From: an uncultured Ignavibacteria bacterium
GTDB taxonomy: Bacteria; Bacteroidota; Ignavibacteria; Kapaibacteriales; UBA961
Direction: 5' to 3'
Assembly: GCA_937868245.1 (NCBI GenBank)
Contig: CALMMI010000756.1
Span: 1 to 14,422 of the forward strand
Length of the DNA: 14,422 bases
The notes below the pieces were generated by a model. That model was given only the letters and a program-made list of their open reading frames with translations, ran no database searches and was not told where the DNA came from. How positions within the stretch are numbered: position 1 is the stretch's first letter; each line of letters opens with the position of its first letter. Below are positions 9,150 to 14,422 of the stretch, in pieces. A program made the position numbers and the translations under genes.

Positions 9150-9332
9150 CCCTCACCAATTCAGATAAGAATTTCTGATGTGCTTGGGAGAGAAGTAAGC
9201 AGTTGGTCATTAAACGAGCAGGCGGGTGAGCATTCAATTCTTTGGAACAGTGAAGTTGGCGCAGGGATGTACTATTGTACGTTTAATACAAGTGGAATTA
9301 TTCGTACTTTGCCGTTTGTAATTTTGAGATAA
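6144..9332 (+). CDS. Large secreted propeller-PKD surface protein B2 with T9SS sorting domain
   Basis: 1062 codons, with the same architecture as B1: signal peptide, propeller region, two PKD domains, second propeller region, third PKD, sorting domain. It is identical to B1 up to codon 1002. Differences then begin with Thr to Pro at 1003 and Thr to Ser at 1011, and become dense from codon 1025, giving the ending GIIRTLPFVILR. It is the last gene of the array, and a bidirectional hairpin terminator starts 29 bp after its stop. In the simplest duplication model this tail is the original end of gene B and the tail of B1 came from another paralog. The protein is predicted to be exported by Sec and then by T9SS. 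No enzyme motif is visible; PKD and propeller domains suggest protein or glycan contacts at the surface, which is inference. Confidence 0.9.
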   Translation: MKFTLKLLLLLGLFMNCKVVSAQNQDILWQKTLTKDTIPIASIAIAEGKYVAVLKGDEIVILDYKTGDSIRAFAKPGDMVGNDIVLGKGGERVYVHVYGYYLRSWDIVTGENFRIIALYPAAKDFYHGLLFKGHILAHSLNGKFITCSTSYNWDNGPDNGSSATTMTFNTEDSIYIQQKGPFPINNKSGGEILDKIGFTGGIYSLYFSPSGNYLLRNVRGEWHSVYHGEEYHEYTEGSFTSFSPKLKSYTFSSFLPEYLFSFEDDFLLNGNNIMDIPPTHIIRSIAKKGFIFLPDDNHMLAFHTEGGVAAISNIQKDIWEKVFYGDSLTENIIRPNASLSAFATATNSRITLWKIPDTLQKVALTADFTMSKDSIAIFDSIVFTNLSFPLKRESFIEWNFGDGSSKSSEHYPTHRFIKSGIITVTLSIGDKLGGKSTISKNIIVSFPSPKAVFTTPKDTVFVGDMVSFTNTSTPIRNGTYFNWNFGDGASSTEFNPKHQFFQTGTFTIKLSIHDTLVRKDNTTKTIVVIEQIVPNGASWVNHFHYKQINSIAFSHDAQSIISGSDDGFSRVWTTYSATQLYLKNFGQPVYSVTFTKDNKTCIVGSYRITDNSPIYKKGSIAKLISNTDIWSFSGDSLESKIYWDVQSANSSLSYQYLTKSSLCSSVSDDNNWYLLGTRFYSVFSPFSFDSNPKVDSFYYGNIYLYNVSTGQSKYFDPYHPYLAPKGDLTYLLYPVYSVLVSPDSRFYLYSQGSRVFIRDIITDSVCFITPKFSPTMHFSPDKYHLLTNTGLLDIYQNLLIKNVDLPSIFEYHPDGIHVFTLRTDSTIGIYNLNTNSYEYIYPKQSTTFTALAVAPDGKHIATGDKYGYITVWNVPDSLKSSIKADFNTTLLKRSNLKTTDTIPFANTTLPANNTFDFLWNFGDGNTSTEKNPKYVYSKSGTYTVTLSALNNGKVIDSMTKLKYITIEGVLDTEETKIGLDVSFNVIPNPSYGETNISYTLSQPSPIQIRISDVLGREVSSWSLNEQAGEHSILWNSEVGAGMYYCTFNTSGIIRTLPFVILR

Positions 9333-9361
9333 AGCAGGATAGTGGATACCCTATTTATTCT

Positions 9362-9405
9362 AAAAAGAGCTATATCCAACCTAAAAGTTAGAGATAGCTC
9401 TTTTT
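9362..9405. terminator. Bidirectional hairpin terminator between convergent genes
   Basis: A perfect 12-bp inverted repeat, AAAAAGAGCTAT at 9362-9373 and ATAGCTCTTTTT at 9394-9405, encloses a 20-base loop that can itself form a small CTAA/TTAG stem. The arms end in T-runs on either strand, so the element can stop transcription of B2 from the left and of the peptidase gene from the right. It lies 29 bp after the B2 stop and 26 bp beyond the peptidase stop. Confidence 0.85.
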
Positions 9406-9431
9406 GAATTCATCTGCTGGACTTCATTACC

Positions 9432-11885
9432 TTACTTCACCACCTTCTCCAAAATATCTTTCTGCCAGCCTTTCCATTCCTTGCTTGTATAGTATTTCAA
9501 AATTTGCTGTTTGTATTGTGATTGTTGATAGAAGTATGCCAAAACTTCCTGTGCAGGTGCGCTCAATCTACCACATGGATTTAGCATACCATCAACCAAA
9601 TTAACAATTATTTTATTATCACAATAGTTTAAGCGTTTGAGTGCGAACATTGCATTTCGTCTTGTCCAGAATTCATAACTCGGGCTTGAATACGTAATTA
9701 ATTTTTCGCGCGAATCGGCGGCTGCCGGAGCTGACGAAGCAACAGATATTTCAAGCCATTTAATTTTTACTTGATTGTACATACCAAGTTCGTTCTTGGT
9801 TGTCTCCAAATAGGTAGATATGTTTTGCGGATATACATCAGAAAGCTTTTCGAGTGCAATCGCTACTACTGCATACGAAGAATCTTTCAACATTCCCTCT
9901 ACATCTTTCTGAAATTCAGAAGGAACACCCTTTACACCGTTAACTGCACTCTTGCGCACATCAACATCTTTATCCTTAAAAGCTTTATGTAAAACGGAAT
10001 ACGCGATGGCTGTTTTCTCACCTGAAAGTTGAGAAACAACTTCACTACGCATAACACTGTATTTTTCCTTATCAAAAACTTGCGAAAGCAGCGTATGTTT
10101 TGCTGCAACATCACTTGAGTCGGATTTTAACCCTACGAGTGCATCATACCTGTCAATCATATTCGGAGCATTCAACACCTGAGCTTTAAGTTCAGAGAAT
10201 GGCTTCTTGAATGTAAGTTGCTTCATGATATGGCTCGCCGGGTCGAACAATACATACGATACATCCTTGCTACCACTGTTTTGAATGGTTACTGTATGCT
10301 GTTCCTTTTCAATCCATTCCCGTTTACGGTCGCTGCTGCCATCGGCATAATGTACTTCGAACTCGACAGGCATTTTGAACAGCCCTGAAAGTTCATCACG
10401 AGGCTGAATCTGAGATACGGTAATCCGTGTTTCGCGACCCGATTTACTGCTGCGAACATCATCCCACGATACTTTGTAATGCGGCTCACCTCCTCGATAC
10501 AACCATTCATCAAAAAACCAATTTGGAGAAAAGCCTAAAACATCTTGGAACGATAAGTAAATATCATTGGTTTCTACATTTCCATACGCATGGTTGGTAA
10601 GATAATGATGAATCACTTTCTTGAATTCTTCCTCACCAAAAACATAATTCATCATATCAATTACTCCGGAACCTTTGGGGTACACTCGTGATGTTCCAGC
10701 TTGGGTATGGACAATCGGGAGACGGTCTTTTTCTGATGCAGCTATGGCAGCATTCTGTGCTCCACGGCGTGACCATTGATAAGCATCTTCGCCATAGTAC
10801 TTGCGGGTAAATATGGTTGGATAATACGTAGCAAAACTTTCCTGAAGCCATGTTCCCTTGCCACTACGCGCTGTAATGAAGTCACCGAACCATTGATGTG
10901 TCAACTCGTGAACATTTGTTCCTATATAGCTTCTGTCGAGGAATCCTCGTTCATCCACCTGTGAGAAATCACCAAAAACTGTTGCCGTAGTATTTTCCAT
11001 CGCACCGAATGTAAATTCTTCCACCGGAATTTGGGAATAAGATTCCCATGGGTATTTGATACCTGTTTGCTCTTCAAGAAAATCTATTGCTTCCGTTGAG
11101 AAGCGGTAGGTAGGTATCATTCGTTCAGGAAATTCGGGATAATACCATAAACGAACCGGAACACCCGATTTGGATACACGGTTATCAATTGCATAATTTC
11201 CGATACCAAGCATAAGCAAGTAACCTGCATGTGGATGAGTCATTGTGTAATGCCAAGTTTTTGTACCGTTGCCGTTATCCTTCTCACTCAATTTAGTACC
11301 GTTAGATAGAACTTGGTAGTCTTTATTAAAAGTTACAATTGTTTCAGTTATGAATTTATCGTTCATTTCATCGTACATCGGAATCCATGCACGGTTGTCT
11401 ATACCCTGACCTTGCGTCCAGATTTGTTTACGGGTGGCTCCATTTTCTTTTGTTGAAGCAACATCAGCATTCCAGCCTATAAAATAGAGACCTTTGCGTG
11501 GTGTAGCTTCATACACAAATACGATACTGTCGGTTGTTTCCCAACTAAGTGCCGGAGACGGATAGACCATTACGCTTGTATCAGTGGACACAAACCGTAC
11601 CGGTTTGCCATTGAGCGTGGCACTGGATATTGATATTTTGATTGCATCAAAAAAGATTGAATCTACCTTACGTTGGAGTGGAGTAAAAACGTGAGTAACT
11701 TTACCTTTTACTACTCCTTTAGGGGCATCGAAGCTGACCTCTACCGTCATACGCTTTATGTCAATCGGGTGTTCCCGTGGTTCAGCAAACGGTTCTGTAT
11801 AATGAGTTTCTGTATGGAAAAATTGCGCCGAGGAGGGATAAATCGCAATTACAACCAAAACGGCAAGAAGGAGAAATCGATTCAT
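9432..11885 (-). CDS. Exported M1-family zinc aminopeptidase with HEAT-like C-terminal region
   Basis: 817 codons. A signal peptide (residues 1-20, ending SSA before QFF) points to the periplasm or beyond; there is no lipobox Cys and no T9SS sorting domain. The N-terminal beta domain of M1 enzymes covers about 40-235. The catalytic domain has the substrate-binding GAMEN motif at 294-298, zinc ligands HELTH at 326-330 and Glu349 (the HExxH-18-E spacing is exact), and a likely catalytic Tyr402 in VYPKG, so the enzyme looks intact. Residues from about 570 onward form repeated helices resembling HEAT repeats, as in other large M1 proteins. The expected reaction is removal of N-terminal amino acids from peptides, probably nutritional. 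The gene starts 57 bp after the YbbR-like gene on the same strand, so co-transcription is likely. The ATG was chosen because the signal peptide begins there; a weak AAAGG lies just upstream. Confidence 0.93.
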   Translation of the reverse strand: MNRFLLLAVLVVIAIYPSSAQFFHTETHYTEPFAEPREHPIDIKRMTVEVSFDAPKGVVKGKVTHVFTPLQRKVDSIFFDAIKISISSATLNGKPVRFVSTDTSVMVYPSPALSWETTDSIVFVYEATPRKGLYFIGWNADVASTKENGATRKQIWTQGQGIDNRAWIPMYDEMNDKFITETIVTFNKDYQVLSNGTKLSEKDNGNGTKTWHYTMTHPHAGYLLMLGIGNYAIDNRVSKSGVPVRLWYYPEFPERMIPTYRFSTEAIDFLEEQTGIKYPWESYSQIPVEEFTFGAMENTTATVFGDFSQVDERGFLDRSYIGTNVHELTHQWFGDFITARSGKGTWLQESFATYYPTIFTRKYYGEDAYQWSRRGAQNAAIAASEKDRLPIVHTQAGTSRVYPKGSGVIDMMNYVFGEEEFKKVIHHYLTNHAYGNVETNDIYLSFQDVLGFSPNWFFDEWLYRGGEPHYKVSWDDVRSSKSGRETRITVSQIQPRDELSGLFKMPVEFEVHYADGSSDRKREWIEKEQHTVTIQNSGSKDVSYVLFDPASHIMKQLTFKKPFSELKAQVLNAPNMIDRYDALVGLKSDSSDVAAKHTLLSQVFDKEKYSVMRSEVVSQLSGEKTAIAYSVLHKAFKDKDVDVRKSAVNGVKGVPSEFQKDVEGMLKDSSYAVVAIALEKLSDVYPQNISTYLETTKNELGMYNQVKIKWLEISVASSAPAAADSREKLITYSSPSYEFWTRRNAMFALKRLNYCDNKIIVNLVDGMLNPCGRLSAPAQEVLAYFYQQSQYKQQILKYYTSKEWKGWQKDILEKVVK

Positions 11886-11942
11886 TTGATACCTTTAGGA
11901 TAATTAAAACACAATGCTTACTTAGATAATTTTTTTAAGCAA

Positions 11943-12911
11943 TTATTTTCTGAGAAAAGAAGTTTTTTGCGAAACCACCTTGTCCACTATCTTATGACGA
12001 AGATAGGGTGGGTTTACATTAAGTAATGTTAGATACGGCGGTAATGATATAACAGGAGTAATTATACCTGTTGTATCATGAATGATGGTTTGAAATTCCA
12101 CCAACGCACGGATAGATGACGAGCTGAGTTGTGCAATCTGCTCGGCTCCGCCACGAATTGTAACACTGATGCGATCAGGCATAAGCTTATGGTTCGAATG
12201 TGCCTGCTCGGAAAGCACTTCGAGAGGAATATCGTTAAATGTTATTTCTGCGGACTGTTGGATTTCGGCAGACAGTACCACTGTTTGTTGAGATAATGCA
12301 ATATGATTTTGAAGGGAATCTACAAGTTTTGCTTCAATCCTGATAGATTTTGCTGCATCAAGTATCTTCACTGCAGATGTTTGCCATTTTTGAATTGTAC
12401 GCAACATTGTCTCGTTCCCGCGAAGAATCACGCTATCGGGTTCAACATGAATATCACCTACAATTGTGAACCCTTCACGAGGAGTAATTTCTATAACCGG
12501 AGCTACAGGAACGGTATGCTGTGCAATCGTTCCTGTAGTAATACTAATATTTTCAGGAGAAAGCTCAACAATTTTTTCTAAACTTAAAGCCGGACGAAGA
12601 TTTTGTAAAATATCATTTTTAGAAAGCGAAAAATTACCGGGTGCAACCTCGGTAAATTTTGTGAGGTCAATCATACATTCCGGTTGCGCGCTAACATATT
12701 CAAGATTAATAATTTGCCAGCCGGATGCGCGGATTTTTGCAGTTATGAATTTGGGAAGTTCATTTTGCACAGCCTTATCTTCTTGCGCCTGAATTACTAA
12801 AGGAAACTGTACAAATATCGTTGCAGGAGTTTTCAAGCTCACATATCCCCATAATGCCACTGATAATATCAAGCAGAAAAAGAGAGAGAGTATGGATACT
12901 TTACGTTGCAT
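11943..12911 (-). CDS. YbbR-like domain protein, membrane-anchored
   Basis: 322 codons from the ATG at 12911; a TTG at 12920 would add three residues (MII). I prefer the ATG because the N-terminus then reads MQRK followed directly by one transmembrane helix (about 6-25). The rest is extracytoplasmic and looks like two to three YbbR-type beta repeats (about 27-125, 130-215, 220-300). The clearest is the middle one, with the typical P-x-S-V-x-L-x-G step (VEPDSVILRG). In Firmicutes, YbbR/CdaR binds and controls the diadenylate cyclase CdaA; no cyclase gene is in this window, so that role cannot be assumed. A strong terminator lies just upstream, so it probably has its own promoter in the AT-rich 12912-12959, though I could not pick out a convincing one. 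The M1 peptidase follows 57 bp downstream. Confidence 0.75.
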   Translation of the reverse strand: MQRKVSILSLFFCLILSVALWGYVSLKTPATIFVQFPLVIQAQEDKAVQNELPKFITAKIRASGWQIINLEYVSAQPECMIDLTKFTEVAPGNFSLSKNDILQNLRPALSLEKIVELSPENISITTGTIAQHTVPVAPVIEITPREGFTIVGDIHVEPDSVILRGNETMLRTIQKWQTSAVKILDAAKSIRIEAKLVDSLQNHIALSQQTVVLSAEIQQSAEITFNDIPLEVLSEQAHSNHKLMPDRISVTIRGGAEQIAQLSSSSIRALVEFQTIIHDTTGIITPVISLPPYLTLLNVNPPYLRHKIVDKVVSQKTSFLRK

Positions 12912-12959
12912 GATTATCAACTAATCTGAATAATCAATATAAGGAATATTCAAAATTAC

Positions 12960-12999
12960 AAAAAAAGCCCCGCACAACCGTAAAGTATGTGCAGGGCTT
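12960..12999 (-). terminator. Rho-independent terminator of the surface-protein gene
   Basis: On the minus strand, arms at 12999-12988 and 12976-12965 form a 12-bp stem (core AGCCCTGCACA pairing with TGTGCGGGGCT, with one G-U pair) around an 11-base loop, followed by a run of T. It starts about 30 bp after the stop at 13030 and lies about 50 bp before the YbbR-like gene, separating the two transcripts. Confidence 0.92.
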
Positions 13000-13029
13000 A
13001 ATAGAAGAGAATAGTTCTCTATTCAGAAA

Positions 13030-14422
13030 TTACCTGGCAATCGTTATCGTTTGCATTTCTGTATATGGACCAGAAACCATGCGGCAGGAATACACACCTG
13101 ATGGAATACCAACAATCGGTACATTTGCCACGTAAGAACCCGGATTCAGATATTCATCCATCAATACCGCTACTCGTTCACCAATTGAATTGAAAAGCTC
13201 GAACGTTGTACGACCGCCTAAACCTACACTGTAATTGATAGATATATCATTGTTTGTAGCAGGGTTTGGAGATACCGAAGAAAGTGAATACTTTGATCCA
13301 GTTGTTTGAACTAAACGGGCATTGATAAAGCAACCCGAAAGTGTAACTACTGTAGGTATGCTTGTAGGTATAACACAATCCTTACGATCAGGTAGCATAT
13401 CTACTTTCAAGCCCATAGGGTAATGAATTGTATCGGCAAGAAGCACAACAAATTCAAGTTTTATAATCGGTACGTCATTAGCCGGGATTGCGTCTCCACC
13501 TGATGCATTAAGCGTAAGAATATGGCTTTTTCCTGTACCTGTCTCAACTGGAGGATTAGGATTAAACGACCAGCGAGATTCATAAGCACCGTCAAATTTT
13601 GCACTGACAAACTTGAAGTGTTTTTCATCGTATCCTATTTGGGCTATAAAATCTTTTACATCAGCACCGGGTGTTCCAACCCATTCACCTTTTGTAGGTG
13701 TAATTGTAAATGTGCGTACCGTACCCGCCTCTACAACTCCACTTGTTACATCAGAAGTAATAGCAAACTCTACAGGGATTACTTTGCCTGCACCTGTAAG
13801 ATTTACAGTACGTGTTGCAAGCGGGAAGTCAGTATCATTAATATTGCTACTGTTAATCTCGATTTGAGCATTATACGTTTGTGTATTTGTAGGGTTAAAT
13901 CTAACCGTAACAGTAACTCCCGGAGTATTTGGATTAATACTGAATTGACCTGCAGGGAAATCCAACACATCAAAGTCAGCTGCGTTTGTTCCTACTTTAT
14001 TGTATCCTGTTATAATCAATGGAGCAGTTCCGTTTGGATTTGAAATAGTAAACGTCATTTCAGGCTTATCGCATGTAAGATGTGTTCCATAATCAATAGA
14101 TGTAACAGCTATGCGTGGAGCTGTATTAACACTGGATGTTGCACACCCCTGAACAACCACAGTATCAAATACAGTTGGGTCTAAATCAGGTCCTGGAGCA
14201 GCGTCGGATGAGATAATCACATTGACAAATCTACGTCCAACAGCACCCGGGTTGAATGATACGGGTATTTTATATGTTCCACCTGTATCAATCTTTATTG
14301 GTAGTTGAATAGCGTTAGTCCAAGTAAAATCACCGCTGCTTGTACTTGAAGCCATGTCAAATGCAACACTTTTAACAGTTAATTCTGAAGTCTTGCTTGG
14401 ATTATGAATTGTTACAAACCCA
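13030..14422 (-). CDS. Large surface protein with choice-of-anchor, cohesin-like and T9SS sorting domains (5' end outside the window)
   Basis: The frame stays open to the window edge (22 further codons before the Met at 14355), so this is the C-terminal 463 residues of a longer protein. Counting from that Met, the end of one Ig-like domain covers about 1-71 and ends VVVQGCA. A choice-of-anchor D/HYDIN-like domain at about 80-190 has the FTISNPNGTAPL strand and ends VNLTGAG. A cohesin-like beta region covers about 194-342 (IGYDEKHFKFVSA). A T9SS sorting domain occupies about 357-441 (SVSPNPATNN to TITIAR). It is predicted to be exported and held at the cell surface. Its sorting domain is clearly different from those of the A/B genes, so it is not part of the duplicated family. 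Ligand unknown; the cohesin-like label rests on pattern only. Transcription ends at the hairpin at 12960-12999. Confidence 0.85.
   Translation of the reverse strand, partial: GFVTIHNPSKTSELTVKSVAFDMASSTSSGDFTWTNAIQLPIKIDTGGTYKIPVSFNPGAVGRRFVNVIISSDAAPGPDLDPTVFDTVVVQGCATSSVNTAPRIAVTSIDYGTHLTCDKPEMTFTISNPNGTAPLIITGYNKVGTNAADFDVLDFPAGQFSINPNTPGVTVTVRFNPTNTQTYNAQIEINSSNINDTDFPLATRTVNLTGAGKVIPVEFAITSDVTSGVVEAGTVRTFTITPTKGEWVGTPGADVKDFIAQIGYDEKHFKFVSAKFDGAYESRWSFNPNPPVETGTGKSHILTLNASGGDAIPANDVPIIKLEFVVLLADTIHYPMGLKVDMLPDRKDCVIPTSIPTVVTLSGCFINARLVQTTGSKYSLSSVSPNPATNNDISINYSVGLGGRTTFELFNSIGERVAVLMDEYLNPGSYVANVPIVGIPSGVYSCRMVSGPYTEMQTITIAR

Noticed and set aside
9404..9604. Small plus-strand frame overlapping the peptidase 3' end
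   Set aside because: It overlaps the terminator and the coding end of a well-supported gene and resembles no protein.
12912..12959. Promoter for the YbbR-like gene
   Set aside because: The stretch is AT-rich with TATATTG and TTTTG elements, but their spacing fits neither the sigma-70 nor the Bacteroidota -33/-7 pattern, so no site is called.
13522..14043. 173-codon plus-strand open frame rich in Cys
   Set aside because: It is antisense to the surface-protein gene, whose frame has clear domains and a sorting signal; the composition is that of a shadow frame.

Overview
The window looks like chromosome from a Gram-negative member of the Bacteroidota/Chlorobiota/Kapaibacteriota (FCB) group. The evidence is a set of large secreted proteins that end in type IX secretion system (T9SS) 'PNP...' C-terminal sorting domains, PKD domains and choice-of-anchor/cohesin-like surface domains, a YbbR-like protein, AT-rich DNA, and starts without clear Shine-Dalgarno sequences. 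The phylum is inferred from protein style; I cannot fix the species. Kapaibacteriota or Ignavibacteria would fit well.

Left part (1-9332, + strand): a tandem array of two related genes, here called A (572 codons) and B (1062-1063 codons). The order is A' (3' part only, cut by the window edge), B1, A2, B2. Bases 1-4147 reappear at 5003-9149, offset by exactly 5002 bp, with no difference found on reading. B1 and B2 diverge only in their last ~60 codons, inside the T9SS sorting domain. The simplest reading is a very recent duplication by unequal crossing-over between sorting-domain sequences of neighbouring paralogs, which left B1 as a chimera. An assembly error must be excluded. All the proteins are predicted to be exported, with beta-propeller/WD40-like repeats, PKD domains carrying WNFGDG, and a sorting domain for outer-membrane translocation and surface attachment. 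Spacers of 45-46 bp without a visible terminator suggest co-transcription. A symmetrical hairpin at 9362-9405 closes the array and also serves the convergent genes.

Right part (9432-14422, - strand): read in the direction of transcription, first comes the 3' part of a large surface protein (choice-of-anchor/HYDIN-like domain, cohesin-like domain, T9SS sorting domain) ending at 13030. It is followed by a strong rho-independent terminator (12960-12999). A YbbR-like membrane-anchored protein (12911-11943) and an exported M1-family zinc aminopeptidase with a HEAT-like C-terminal region (11885-9432) come next, probably as a two-gene unit with a 57-bp gap. No stretch over 300 bp lacks a gene. I saw no RNA genes, CRISPR arrays, transposases or phage genes.

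There is no sign of a classical defence or mobile system. The unusual part is the tandem A-B surface-protein array and the sign that its sorting-domain DNA is a recombination site.
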